A model generated the notes under the pieces. That model was not told the origin of the DNA. It was given only the letters and a program-made list of their open reading frames with translations, and ran no database searches. A DNA stretch of 54,635 bases from Gammaproteobacteria bacterium 54_18_T64 (GTDB lineage: Bacteria > Pseudomonadota > Gammaproteobacteria > Pseudomonadales > Porticoccaceae). The DNA is taken from NCBI GenBank assembly GCA_002162825.1, contig MAAU01000001.1, positions 1 to 54,635 on the forward strand, read 5' to 3'. The translations under genes were made by a program, and so were the position numbers. This document shows, one piece after another, positions 1 through 8,261 of the stretch. How positions within the stretch are numbered: the stretch's first letter is position 1; each line of letters starts with the position of its first letter.

Positions 1-428
1 AACATCGCCGGTGCCGTCATGCTCGACTCGGTGCCATCGCCATCCGGGCCCGGCACGACCAGGCCTGAATAACCGCCATCTTTGAGCTTCTCAACACCCA
101 CAGCCATCACCAGGTCATAGGCGCCACTCGCCACGGCATAGGCCGCATTGCGAATCGCCTCGCTGCCTGTAGCACACATATTCTCCAGTCGCGTTACCGG
201 CTTATAGGGTGTTTTCAAGGCCTCCGAAAACACCATGCCAGAAATACCGCTGGCGAAGGTACCGAGCCAGTAGGCATCGACATCCGCAGGGTCAACACCT
301 GCCGATTGATAGGCATCGCTCGCCGCATCAATTAACATATCGGCGGCATCTCTGCCCCAGTGCTCGCCGAAGGGCGTACAACCCATACCGACGATCGCAA
401 CCTGATCTTTAATTCCGTTACTTGCCAT
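1..428 (-). CDS. Thiolase-like acyl-CoA acetyltransferase (SCP-x/lipid-transfer type), cut by the window edge
   Basis: Only the first 142 residues are present; the gene runs off the left edge. It starts with ATG at 428 and reads MASNGIKDQVAIVGMGCTPF. The IVGMGxTPFG opening, the GTFASG strand and the segment ENMCATGSEAIRNAA around residues 83-97 match the N-terminal half of SCP-x/non-decarboxylating thiolases; the Cys in ENMCATG is where the family carries its nucleophile. Known family members cleave or condense 3-ketoacyl-CoA thioesters. The gene lies 10 bases after the HMG-CoA-synthase-like/DUF35 gene on the same strand, so the two are probably co-transcribed and may form one complex, as thiolases and DUF35 proteins do elsewhere. 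The His and second Cys of the active site lie outside the window, so activity cannot be judged. Confidence 0.85.
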   Translation of the reverse strand, partial: MASNGIKDQVAIVGMGCTPFGEHWGRDAADMLIDAASDAYQSAGVDPADVDAYWLGTFASGISGMVFSEALKTPYKPVTRLENMCATGSEAIRNAAYAVASGAYDLVMAVGVEKLKDGGYSGLVVPGPDGDGTESSMTAPAM

Positions 429-438
429 ACATCACCCC

Positions 439-1824
439 CTAGCGCTGTGGCCGTGCTTTCCAGAAATAGTTATGAACACCCTGACCCGTGTAGAAACGAC
501 GGAAGGTCATTTCCAGCTTATCGCCAATGGCGACATCACCCGGATCGACGTCGGTCAATTCGCAGGCCAGACGTCCGCCGCAGTCAAAGTCCACCACGGT
601 GGAAACAACCGGCGGCTGCAAGCTGTAGGCCAGATGATCGAGTGTGTAAGTGGTGATCTTACAGGCCGCATCCGCAAAGCGTTCGTCAACCATCTCGTCG
701 ATTGAGCGACACTTGAGGCAGACCCGCTGTGGCGGCAAATGGCCCTGACCACACTGGCCACAACGACTACCGAAAAAGGCGTACTTCCAACGCTCATTGC
801 GCTTCATAATCGGCGCCGCCGGACGATCGGGATCGGGTCTGCGCGGCGGTTCGAAGGGCAAGATTTCACGCCACTTCAAATAGGTATTGTAGGCAATTTC
901 ATTATTGCTGGATGCCAGCCACTGATCGACACTGCGTTCGGGTCGCCCCTCGGCAATCTTATCGCTCACTTCCAACACCATGGCATCACAGCCATCGGCA
1001 GTCGACAGCACGAGGATTTTATCCCCCGGCTGTGCCTGGTCTAAAGTCCGCGCCAACACCAGACCGGCGTGGGCAACACCGCTGCGGCCCACTGTACCCG
1101 CCAGCATATCGGCCACTTGCTCGGGCTTTAAGCCCAGAGCCCGTGGTACGCCGGCAACATCGCGACTGTTGGTGGCATCGAGAACCACTGTTGACAGGGC
1201 TTCCGGCGCCACATTGGCATCGGCCAGTGCGCGCTGCGCCGTGTCGATACTGATGGGACCAAGTACTTCAATACCAAAGCGCTCTTCCCACTGACGGGCA
1301 AAACGATCGGTCGGCAGGCGCCAGACATCGAGTATTTCTGAAGTGGTTGATGCCCGACCCAGTACACGGGCGATAGCATTTTCTTCCGGCCCGGTGACAA
1401 AAGCCACCGCTGCATCGCCGCTATCGCGTTCGCGGGCACCACCCGGTGCACCAACGACGATATCCCCCGCACACACCAGCGAGGTGCGCCCGGCTTTGCC
1501 CAGGTCAGTGCCGAGTAATAAGGCTGCCAAACCCATACGAGTATTGTTGGCCAATTCGATGGTATTCACCTGTGCCGGCAAGTCGAGGGCCGAACAAATC
1601 GCCGCCGCATTGAGTTTCTCGGCATAGGGCGCGCTATTGGTCGCAAACACCAGCGTATCAATCGCCGGCTTGGCGGCTAAGGCACCGCGCCCCGCTTCAA
1701 CCGACATCGATACCGAATCTTCGTCATGACTGGCAATGGCTCGCTCGCCCCTGCCGCCGCCAATGGCCTTACGTGTTAAGCGATAATACGGCACGTAAGC
1801 ACCGTAGCTTATAATTCCAGACAC
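439..1824 (-). CDS. HMG-CoA synthase-like protein fused to a C-terminal zinc-ribbon/OB-fold (DUF35) domain
   Basis: 461 residues from a GTG start at 1824, with GAGGGGG just upstream. Residues 1-300 resemble the archaeal-type HMG-CoA synthase / KAS III fold (opening GIISYGAYVPYYRL). Residues 345-461 form a DUF35 domain: a zinc ribbon with C355, C358, C369 and C372, then an OB fold. In archaea the thiolase, HMG-CoA synthase and a separate DUF35 protein form one complex that passes acetoacetyl-CoA; here the last two parts are one chain beside a thiolase gene. Oddity: where the family carries its acylated Cys (ACxxG), this protein reads LANNTRMG (91-98) with no Cys, so ordinary condensation is doubtful. 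It could be a scaffold or a lyase/retro-aldolase-type partner. Family placement is firm; the reaction is unknown. Confidence 0.8.
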   Translation of the reverse strand: MSGIISYGAYVPYYRLTRKAIGGGRGERAIASHDEDSVSMSVEAGRGALAAKPAIDTLVFATNSAPYAEKLNAAAICSALDLPAQVNTIELANNTRMGLAALLLGTDLGKAGRTSLVCAGDIVVGAPGGARERDSGDAAVAFVTGPEENAIARVLGRASTTSEILDVWRLPTDRFARQWEERFGIEVLGPISIDTAQRALADANVAPEALSTVVLDATNSRDVAGVPRALGLKPEQVADMLAGTVGRSGVAHAGLVLARTLDQAQPGDKILVLSTADGCDAMVLEVSDKIAEGRPERSVDQWLASSNNEIAYNTYLKWREILPFEPPRRPDPDRPAAPIMKRNERWKYAFFGSRCGQCGQGHLPPQRVCLKCRSIDEMVDERFADAACKITTYTLDHLAYSLQPPVVSTVVDFDCGGRLACELTDVDPGDVAIGDKLEMTFRRFYTGQGVHNYFWKARPQR

Positions 1825-1865
1825 ACTACCCCCTCACTCTTGTTATTGGTCAATTTTGTTGCCTC

Positions 1866-1938
1866 ATCATAGCCCACTCCCCGCGAGAAACACCAAGTAT
1901 CTAGAGACAGCGGCTCGACCAAACTCGACCGTCTGGTC
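1866..1938 (-). promoter_or_regulatory. Possible promoter and operator-like repeats before the DUF35/thiolase operon
   Basis: On the minus strand a TATGAT -10-like hexamer (1866-1871) lies 42 bases before the GTG start, with a TTGGTG -35-like hexamer (1891-1896) at a loose 19-base spacing. Just upstream are a direct repeat CTCGACC-aaa-CTCGACC (1914-1930) and a GACC-gtct-GGTC dyad (1927-1938, plus-strand reading), a layout suited to a regulator. No regulator gene lies next to it. Prediction only. Confidence 0.35.
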
Positions 1939-1949
1939 ATTTTTTAGGC

Positions 1950-1983
1950 AAAAAAAACCCGGAAGTGGCAATCACCTCCGGGT
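1950..1983 (-). terminator. Rho-independent terminator of the flavin monooxygenase gene
   Basis: Stem CCCGGA/TCCGGG with further GTG/CAC pairs inside, one mismatch and a short loop. It is followed on the minus strand by a run of T (A run at 1950-1957 on the plus strand). It starts 22 bases after the monooxygenase stop and separates that gene from the DUF35/thiolase operon. Confidence 0.85.
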
Positions 1984-2004
1984 CACAGTGTTGATTAGTC
2001 GCGC

Positions 2005-3498
2005 TTAACGCTCCATTTCGTACTCACTGTAGTCCGGCACCTTCAGGTCGTTGCGGAACTTGCCCGCCGTCCAGGGCCAGGAGACCGGCACACCGTTCTT
2101 ATCCAGATACCAGCTATCACAACCGGTCAGCCAAACGGTACCTTCCATATTGTCCTTCATATCCTGAACAAACCGATCGGTTGCCGCACGCTTGGGGCTG
2201 ACCTTGTCAAATTCACGGTTGGCCCACTTCTCTACAAAGTTCATGATGTAACCCGACTGCACTTCGGCAATCGCGGCCAGAGAGAAGTTACCCACGGGGC
2301 TGTTAGGACCCATCACCATGAAGAAGTTGGGGAAGTCGGGCATGGCAACGGTGCGGTAGCCATAGATACCATCTTTCCACTGCTCTTCGAGGGTGGGGCC
2401 ATCTTCAACGCTCATGGTCATCGGCATCATGTGCTCGCCGGCATGGTAACCAGTGGCCAGTGCAACCACGTCAACTTCATGCAGCTCACCATCTTTGGTG
2501 CGAATGCCCTTGGCTTCAAAGCACTCAATGTGCTCGGAGATCAGCTCGGCATTGGGCTTTTGAATGGCAGGGTAAAACTCTGAGGACATCACCAAACGCT
2601 TGCACATGGCGACATAATCGGGCGTCAGGGCCTTGCGCAGCTTGGGGTCAGTGACGTTATTCAGGTTCCACTGGCAGGCCTTACCGACAATCTTTCTCGC
2701 CCAACCGTCTTTAATCACGCCGGTGCCCATGATGGTTTCCATAAAGTAACTAATGGAATGATGGAACACTTTGGAAATAACCGGGAAGGTAGTGAGCATC
2801 TTCTCGTTGAGCTTGGAGTACTTACGATTCGGTACTGGCACGATCCACTGGGGGGTGCGCTGAAAGGAGTAAACCTTTTTGCAAATATCGGTCAGCGGCT
2901 TGATCATTTGAATGCCGGTGGAGCCATTCCCGATAACGGCGACATTTTTACCCGTCAGGTCGATATCTTTCTCCCAGCGGGCAGTGTGCAGGATCTTACC
3001 TTCAAAATCATCCATGCCAGCAATTTCAGGATACTTCGGCCGTACCAAAATACCGCAGCAGGCAATCAAGATATCCGCTTCGTCGGTATCGCCATTCTCC
3101 AGATCAACGTGCCATTTGCCGCCACGGAACTCGGAGTGCGTTACTTCACTGTTAAATTTAATACGCTCAAAGACATTGTACTTTTTCGCGGTATTTTCAT
3201 AGTACTGCTGAATCTCGGGACCACCACAAAAGCGGTGACTCCAGCTAGCGCTAGGAGAAAAGCTGTACTGGTAATAATAAGACGGCACATCACAGCGCAG
3301 TCCCGGGTAAAAGTTGGAGTACCAGGTACCGCCCAGGCCACCGGCTTTCTCGTATAAAGTCACGTCGGTAAAACCCGCTTCCATCAAGCGAATGCCCATG
3401 CAAACACCCGACAAACCCGTACCAACAATAATTACCCGTGGGTTCCTTTTTCCACCGGCAACCGCAGCACCAATATTTCCACTCTCAGCAACGCCCAT
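2005..3498 (-). CDS. Flavin-containing (Baeyer-Villiger-type) monooxygenase
   Basis: 497 residues from ATG at 3498, preceded by GGGAG seven bases upstream. Two Rossmann nucleotide sites are visible: GTGLSG (26-31) for FAD and GNGSTG (190-195) for NADPH. Between them lie GGTW (56-59) with YPGLRCD (64-70) and the type I BVMO fingerprint FEGKILHTARWE (165-176), which fits FxGxxxHxxxW but has Glu where the consensus has Pro or Asp. Such enzymes insert oxygen next to a ketone carbonyl or oxygenate soft nucleophiles, using NADPH and O2. It has its own terminator. The neighbouring thiolase/DUF35 pair, on the same strand, suggests a role in breakdown of a cyclic or long ketone. The substrate cannot be read from sequence. 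Confidence 0.88.
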   Translation of the reverse strand: MGVAESGNIGAAVAGGKRNPRVIIVGTGLSGVCMGIRLMEAGFTDVTLYEKAGGLGGTWYSNFYPGLRCDVPSYYYQYSFSPSASWSHRFCGGPEIQQYYENTAKKYNVFERIKFNSEVTHSEFRGGKWHVDLENGDTDEADILIACCGILVRPKYPEIAGMDDFEGKILHTARWEKDIDLTGKNVAVIGNGSTGIQMIKPLTDICKKVYSFQRTPQWIVPVPNRKYSKLNEKMLTTFPVISKVFHHSISYFMETIMGTGVIKDGWARKIVGKACQWNLNNVTDPKLRKALTPDYVAMCKRLVMSSEFYPAIQKPNAELISEHIECFEAKGIRTKDGELHEVDVVALATGYHAGEHMMPMTMSVEDGPTLEEQWKDGIYGYRTVAMPDFPNFFMVMGPNSPVGNFSLAAIAEVQSGYIMNFVEKWANREFDKVSPKRAATDRFVQDMKDNMEGTVWLTGCDSWYLDKNGVPVSWPWTAGKFRNDLKVPDYSEYEMER

Positions 3499-3633
3499 CT
3501 GTTACTCCCGATTCATCATTTTGATTTAATAAAATTACTTAAAGCTAACGTAACCACCAGGCAAAAAAGCTACTGGCGAGTAAGTAGGCCGGCATAATCC
3601 ATGCTTTGTGTAATTATGTCAACAGCTTACAGA

Positions 3634-3647
3634 TAAACGATCGTTTA
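3634..3647. promoter_or_regulatory. Perfect 14-base palindrome, candidate TetR-type operator upstream of the monooxygenase
   Basis: TAAACGATCGTTTA reads the same on both strands. Its centre is about 142 bases upstream of the monooxygenase ATG. The size and A/T-flanked ACGATCGT core resemble operators of TetR-family repressors that control oxidative catabolic genes. No TetR gene is adjacent, so the regulator would be encoded elsewhere. Confidence 0.4.
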
Positions 3648-3871
3648 ATTAACGATAATCGGTTCAAGTCTGCAACGGCACCCAGCCTTCCAATTGATCA
3701 CCATCAAGCTTCTCCCAGCTAGCGAACAAAAACACCTGGCAATACTCCCGCTATCTATAGCGCTGTCCAGACAAGGCCTCATACCAGACCCTCATCTTCA
3801 ACTGTTCGCAGTGGCATAGGGGAGACGAGGCTAGCCATACACCAACAGTCACCAGGCCAATTTCATTCCTT

Positions 3872-3994
3872 CTATTTCAGCTGCCAGGCATGCACCGCAT
3901 ACAATACATCGACACCCTCACTCAAAACCCGTTCTGTCAATGCCTCACAGCCGGGGTGTAGCTTCAACTCTGACCTTCCCAAGAACGAAGGCAT
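3872..3994 (-). other. Possible 40-residue ORF or remnant of a decayed gene
   Basis: ATG at 3994 with GAGGG four bases upstream, ending at TAG 3872. The peptide (beginning MPSFLGRSELKLHPG, ending VLYAVHAWQLK) has a protein-like composition. The same frame stays open upstream of the ATG except for one stop codon, which suggests an older, longer gene. No family recognised. It may also be chance. Confidence 0.2.
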
Positions 3995-4137
3995 AAGCCC
4001 TCAGAACCACTCTCTAACAGCAATCATTAGCCCCCTCGCAGGGTAGTCGGTCTATTGCCACGCCGCTGTACCAGACTATTTGCCGCCACGGATTGATCGG
4101 TTACACTTGCTACAATGTCGCGCCCAATTGAGAAACC

Positions 4138-4368
4138 ATGGCTGTTTTTGTACTGCAAGATATTAACGATAACTTTTTGACAAAAGCTTTAGAGTGGCGT
4201 GACGACTGCAGTGCTGCAGAAGTCTACTGTTCACTCCACAAAGACGTCGCCCTCAACCACTTGCTTGAGGTCAATGCCAAAAACCCTGATCTGCGCGCCC
4301 GAGTCGTCGCCTGCGAGGCGGGACCCAAAAAGCGTCCGCTGTTACCGCAAAAACAATCCGCTGCTTAA
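4138..4368 (+). CDS. Small protein of unknown function before gshA
   Basis: 76 residues, ATG at 4138, ending 15 bases before the gshA start. No signal peptide or membrane segment is seen; the peptide is soluble-looking, with two Cys in the first half (DDCSAAEVYCS), a third in VVACEAG, and a basic end (PKKRPLLPQK). A TACAAT -10-like hexamer lies 22 bases upstream of the start. The tight spacing suggests one transcript with gshA. I do not recognise a family. Confidence 0.55.
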   Translation: MAVFVLQDINDNFLTKALEWRDDCSAAEVYCSLHKDVALNHLLEVNAKNPDLRARVVACEAGPKKRPLLPQKQSAA

Positions 4369-4383
4369 GCCTGGGGGTTTCAC

Positions 4384-5976
4384 TTGTCGCTATTCACCAC
4401 ACGCCTGAGCGCCCTCAGCCGCACCGAAAACCAAAGCCTTCTGCAAGGCATTCAGCGCGGTATCGAAAAAGAGAGCCTACGGGTCACACCAACGGGCGAA
4501 CTGGCCAGTACACCACACCCCAAGGCCCTCGGTTCGACGCTGACCCACCCCAGCATTACCACCGACTTTTCCGAATCCCTACTCGAATTTATCACCGCAC
4601 CCTCGCCTTCCATCGACGCGGTACTGAAAAGTCTCGACAACATCCACCGCTTTACCTATCGCCATATCGGTGACGAACTGCTGTGGGTCAACAGCATGCC
4701 CTGCGTATTGGGCCGCGATCAGGATATTCCCCTCGGCCAATACGGCAGCTCCAACATCGGGCAGATGAAAACCATCTACCGCCGCGGGCTCGGGCACCGC
4801 TATGGACGGCTAATGCAAACCATTGCCGGTATTCACTACAACTGGTCCCTACCCGAGCAATGCTGGCAGATTTTGCGACAAAGCGACAATTATTCGGGTT
4901 CGCTGCAAGACTTCAAAACCGAGCGCTACTTCGATTTAATTCGTAACTTCCGCCGCCACTTCTGGCTCCTGCTCTACCTTTTCGGTGCCGCACCGGCGGT
5001 CTGCCGCAGTTTCGTCAAGGATAGGGCTCATCGCCTGCAAGCCATGGGCACCGATGATCACAGCCTACACCTGCCCCATGCCACCTCCCTGCGCATGGGC
5101 GACCTCGGCTACCAAAGCAGCGCTCAGGAATCACTCATTGTCTGCTACAACAACCTGCCCCGCTATATTGAAAACCTGCGTGGGGCATTGACCACACCCT
5201 ACTCCCCTTACGAAGCCGTTGGGGTTAAAGAGCCCGCTGGTAAATACCGCCAGCTCAGCCCCCACTTACTACAAATTGAAAATGAGTTTTACAGCACCAT
5301 TCGCCCCAAGCGCACCACCGAGGGCGGCGAAACGGCGCTGCAAGCCCTGTGGCAGCGCGGCGTGGAATATATTGAAGTGCGCTGTGTCGACCTCAACCCC
5401 TATCTGCCGGTCGGCATCGATGCCGAGCAAATGCGTTTTCTCGATGTCTTCCTCTTGCATTGCCTCTTAGAAGACAGTCCGCAAACCGATAATCGCGAAT
5501 ACGGCCAGATCCTCAATAACCAGCGCAAGATTGTCGAGCGCGGCCGCGAACCGGGGCTGAGCCTCAGTCGGGGCGATGGCGAAACCTCACTGCAGGAATG
5601 GGCTGGCGAACTCTTTACCCAGTTACAACCCATCGCCCAGGCCCTCGACGCAAGTCACGGGGGCAGCGCCCATAGCGAGGCCATCACCGCACTGCAGCAG
5701 CGCCTGCAACAACCCGAACTCACACCCGCTGCGCAGCTGCTGGACGAGGTGCACAATAGCGGCAGCACCTATTTCCAAACGGCCCTGCGCCACGCCCAAC
5801 AGCATCGCGAATTCTTTCTCGACTCAAAACTCGACCCCGCCATTGAAGAGCAATTTATCAGCCTTGCCGCCCACTCGCTGGAAGACCAAAAGGCCATCGA
5901 AGCGTCCGACACCCTGAGTTTCGACGACTTTCTCAGCGCCTATTATCAGCAGTATCAATTCTCTCTAGAGTCGTGA
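4384..5976 (+). CDS. gshA: Glutamate-cysteine ligase
   Basis: 530 residues, the usual length of the gammaproteobacterial GshA class. Makes gamma-glutamylcysteine from Glu, Cys and ATP, the first step of glutathione synthesis, in the cytosol. The GIEKESLRV signature at 26-34 and the conserved TDFSESLLEFIT and GKYRQLSPHLLQIENEFY blocks are clear. The start is TTG at 4384 behind a GGGGG ribosome site; the preceding small ORF ends 15 bases earlier. Its stop overlaps the acpH start by 4 bases, so it leads the run gshA-acpH-dsbB-lrgA-lrgB. Confidence 0.95.
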   Translation: MSLFTTRLSALSRTENQSLLQGIQRGIEKESLRVTPTGELASTPHPKALGSTLTHPSITTDFSESLLEFITAPSPSIDAVLKSLDNIHRFTYRHIGDELLWVNSMPCVLGRDQDIPLGQYGSSNIGQMKTIYRRGLGHRYGRLMQTIAGIHYNWSLPEQCWQILRQSDNYSGSLQDFKTERYFDLIRNFRRHFWLLLYLFGAAPAVCRSFVKDRAHRLQAMGTDDHSLHLPHATSLRMGDLGYQSSAQESLIVCYNNLPRYIENLRGALTTPYSPYEAVGVKEPAGKYRQLSPHLLQIENEFYSTIRPKRTTEGGETALQALWQRGVEYIEVRCVDLNPYLPVGIDAEQMRFLDVFLLHCLLEDSPQTDNREYGQILNNQRKIVERGREPGLSLSRGDGETSLQEWAGELFTQLQPIAQALDASHGGSAHSEAITALQQRLQQPELTPAAQLLDEVHNSGSTYFQTALRHAQQHREFFLDSKLDPAIEEQFISLAAHSLEDQKAIEASDTLSFDDFLSAYYQQYQFSLES

Positions 5977-6599
5977 ACTATCTCGCCCACATTCTTCTCT
6001 CGGGCGACAATCTTGATACACAGGTCGGCGGCCTGCTCGGTGATTTTGTTAAAGGCCCTTTGCGGGGCCAATACCCCAATGCCGTCGAAGAGGGCATATA
6101 CCTGCACCGCAAGTTAGATGTTTACACCGATGCGCAGCCGGAAGTGCAAAACCTGATTGGCACATTTTCGCCCCAGTGGCGACGCTTCGCGGGTATTATT
6201 GTCGATATCGCCTTCGACCATGTGCTAGCAACTCGCTGGCAGGAATATCACGCACTGAGCCTCGATGACTTCTGCCAACGCTTTTATCGCCACCTCGACA
6301 CCTGCAAGGCCTGGTTACCTATCCGCGCTCAGCACTTCAACCAACGCGCGGCCGGTATTCACTGGCTGCAAAGCTATGCTGATAATGCCCTGATGCCGAA
6401 AATACTCAACCGAGTTGGCGAACGCCTGAGGCGGCCTCTGCCGCTGGGTGAGGCCTGGCCCGAAATGGTCAATCGCCATGCAGAACTCGAGCAGGTATTC
6501 GGCATCGTTATGGCCCGGCTACTCAGCCACGCCCAACAACTGCGTCTTGCGCCTTTAACCCCGACTACAGCCACTCTCGCGACAAGGAACTGCCGATGA
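5973..6599 (+). CDS. acpH: Acyl carrier protein phosphodiesterase (DUF479)
   Basis: 208 residues from a GTG start that overlaps the gshA stop (GTGA). The family removes the 4'-phosphopantetheine arm from holo-ACP using an HD-like metal site. The N-terminal MNYLAHILLS, the GLLGDFVKG block with D24, and LHRKLDVYTD (His and Asp ligands) are typical. Its stop overlaps the dsbB start (ATGA), so translation is probably coupled. Confidence 0.88.
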   Translation: MNYLAHILLSGDNLDTQVGGLLGDFVKGPLRGQYPNAVEEGIYLHRKLDVYTDAQPEVQNLIGTFSPQWRRFAGIIVDIAFDHVLATRWQEYHALSLDDFCQRFYRHLDTCKAWLPIRAQHFNQRAAGIHWLQSYADNALMPKILNRVGERLRRPLPLGEAWPEMVNRHAELEQVFGIVMARLLSHAQQLRLAPLTPTTATLATRNCR

Positions 6600-7084
6600 T
6601 ACCGAAGACCCGCACGCTGAATTTATACCTGTTTTTAGTGGCCACGAGCATGATTCTGGTGGCTCTATATATGCAGCATCAAATGGACCTCAACCCTTGT
6701 TATCTATGCATCGTACAGCGGGTTTTTGTTATTTTAACCGGTTTGATCGCTCTACTCGCCTTTGCTCATAACCCCCACGCTAAGGGTCAAAAACGCTACG
6801 CCGCAGCCACCAGCCTGAGTGCACTGGCCGGTGGTGGTTTCTCATTTCGCCAGCTGTGGCTGCAAAACCTGCCCGAAGAAAAGGTACCCGCCTGCGGCCC
6901 CCCCGCCGACTATCTATTTGACGCCCTGCCCATCAGCGAAGCACTGCCGATGTTGCTCAGCGGTGACGGCAACTGCGCCGAGGTACAATGGACCTTCTTA
7001 AGCCTCAGCATACCAGCCTGGACGCTACTCGCTTTTGCGGCAATGGCCCTGCTCGGCGGTTATCAATTACTGCGTAAAAGCTAA
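6596..7084 (+). CDS. dsbB: Disulfide bond formation protein DsbB
   Basis: 162 residues, inner-membrane quinone reductase that re-oxidises periplasmic DsbA. The first periplasmic Cys pair is C35-Y-L-C38 in NPCYLCIVQR; the second pair is C100 and C127 in the longer loop. Four hydrophobic segments are visible (about 10-27, 42-58, 69-88, 133-155). R42 after the first pair matches the conserved quinone-site Arg. Start overlaps the acpH stop by 4 bases. Confidence 0.92.
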   Translation: MIPKTRTLNLYLFLVATSMILVALYMQHQMDLNPCYLCIVQRVFVILTGLIALLAFAHNPHAKGQKRYAAATSLSALAGGGFSFRQLWLQNLPEEKVPACGPPADYLFDALPISEALPMLLSGDGNCAEVQWTFLSLSIPAWTLLAFAAMALLGGYQLLRKS

Positions 7085-7094
7085 TGGCCTGTCG

Positions 7095-7460
7095 ATGATG
7101 AACAACGCCCTCGACTACCTGAAAGGCCTCAGTGTATTAGTCGTGTTTCAGCTGCTCGGGGAAGGCCTCGCACAAGTACTGCCCATCGCCGTGCCCGGTC
7201 CGGTATTGGGTATGGTACTACTGTTTTTCACCCTGCGTCAGCTTGGCCCGCCGGACTGGTTGGTGAAAACAGCCGGTCGCTTGATCGGCTTGCTGTCACT
7301 GTTTTTTATTCCCGCCGGTCTCGGTATTTTCTTCCTGCCCGAATCGATGCAGCAACAGTGGCCCGCCATACTCGCTGCGATCGTGGGCGGCACTTTGCTA
7401 TCGATCGCCTTAACCGGCCTCACGCTAAAAGCATTGACGCGCGGTATTGCTGAAGAATGA
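7095..7460 (+). CDS. lrgA: Holin-like CidA/LrgA family membrane protein
   Basis: 121 residues if the first of the ATG-ATG pair at 7095/7098 is used; the open frame extends to 7035 but that part overlaps dsbB and does not fit the family. Four hydrophobic helices, with the family block PGPVLGMVLLF near residues 34-44 and RLIGLLSLFFIPAGLGI. LrgA/CidA proteins work with LrgB/CidB in control of murein hydrolase activity and of pyruvate or overflow metabolites. Stop overlaps the lrgB start (ATGA). Confidence 0.88.
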   Translation: MMNNALDYLKGLSVLVVFQLLGEGLAQVLPIAVPGPVLGMVLLFFTLRQLGPPDWLVKTAGRLIGLLSLFFIPAGLGIFFLPESMQQQWPAILAAIVGGTLLSIALTGLTLKALTRGIAEE

Positions 7461-8182
7461 CCGACCCCTTGAGTAACGAGCCAATGGAGCTACTCTTCTC
7501 TGCGGGCCTGGTGGCACTCACCCTCTGTGCCTATTGCGCCGGTCTGTGGGCCTTTCAGAAAGCCCGACACTTCTCGCTGCTGCACCCACTGGTGAGTAGT
7601 TGCCTGCTAATCGCAGTCCTGCTTTACAGTTTTGATATCGACTACAGCCGTTACCAGCGCGCCAACAGCGTATTTTACTGGCTACTTGGCCCCGCCACCG
7701 TGGCACTAGCAATTCCTCTCAACCGAGAATTCAAGCGTATTCGCGCACTCATCCAACCCCTTTTACTCACCCTACTGTTTGGCGCCATCGTCTCACCCCT
7801 GTGCGCAGTTACACTGGCGTATTTATTCGGCGCCGAGCCATTAACACTGCTGTCTCTCACCCCAAAATCCGTCACCACCCCCATCGCCCTGGGTATCGCC
7901 AGGGAAATTGGCGCCCTGGGGGAGCTAACGGCTGGTGTCGTGATTTTTACCGGTGTCGTCGGCGCCATCGTCGGACCGGCACTGTTAGGCATGCTCGGCA
8001 TTAAAGATGAGCGCCTGCAGGGTTTTACCCTCGGCATCAACGCCCACGGTGTGGGTACGGCACGGGCCTTTGATATCGGCCCCCTCTGCGGTGCCTTTTC
8101 CAGCTTAGCCCTTGGTCTGACAGGGGTACTAACGGCGCTAACGTTACCGACCCTACTGGTCTACTTAGAAAAAATTCTTTAA
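7457..8182 (+). CDS. lrgB: LrgB/CidB family membrane protein
   Basis: 241 residues, multi-spanning inner-membrane protein and partner of LrgA. The family blocks LLGPATVALAIPL (about 74-86) and LTPKSVTTPIALGIA (about 134-148) are present, as is the glycine-rich INAHGVGTARAF near the end. Coupled to lrgA by a 4-base overlap; a terminator follows 28 bases downstream, closing the gshA run. Confidence 0.9.
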   Translation: MTDPLSNEPMELLFSAGLVALTLCAYCAGLWAFQKARHFSLLHPLVSSCLLIAVLLYSFDIDYSRYQRANSVFYWLLGPATVALAIPLNREFKRIRALIQPLLLTLLFGAIVSPLCAVTLAYLFGAEPLTLLSLTPKSVTTPIALGIAREIGALGELTAGVVIFTGVVGAIVGPALLGMLGIKDERLQGFTLGINAHGVGTARAFDIGPLCGAFSSLALGLTGVLTALTLPTLLVYLEKIL

Positions 8183-8210
8183 AGCACTTTACTAATGGCA
8201 AATTCGGCAC

Positions 8211-8237
8211 GAAAAAAAAGCCCCTTAAGGGCTTTTT
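8211..8237. terminator. Bidirectional terminator between lrgB and the FKBP gene
   Basis: AAAAGCCC-CTTA-AGGGCTTTT hairpin with A run on the left and T run on the right, so it can end transcription from both sides. The two flanking genes are convergent. Confidence 0.9.
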
Positions 8238-8261
8238 CCACAAGGACTGAATTTGCTGGCC

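Larger units (their letters stand above)
3499..4137. other. 639-base gap between the divergent monooxygenase and gshA blocks
   Basis: No convincing full gene. It holds the monooxygenase leader with a 14-base palindrome (3634-3647), a possible 40-codon ORF or gene remnant on the minus strand (3872-3994), and a TACAAT -10-like hexamer (4111-4116) before the small ORF at 4138. The middle part (3660-4080) has stop codons in all frames and looks like decayed coding sequence rather than ordinary promoter DNA. Confidence 0.6.

Noticed and set aside
2758-3357. Long plus-strand open frame (199 codons) opposite the monooxygenase
   Set aside because: Antisense shadow of a gene with clear motifs; no ribosome site and no protein-like motif.
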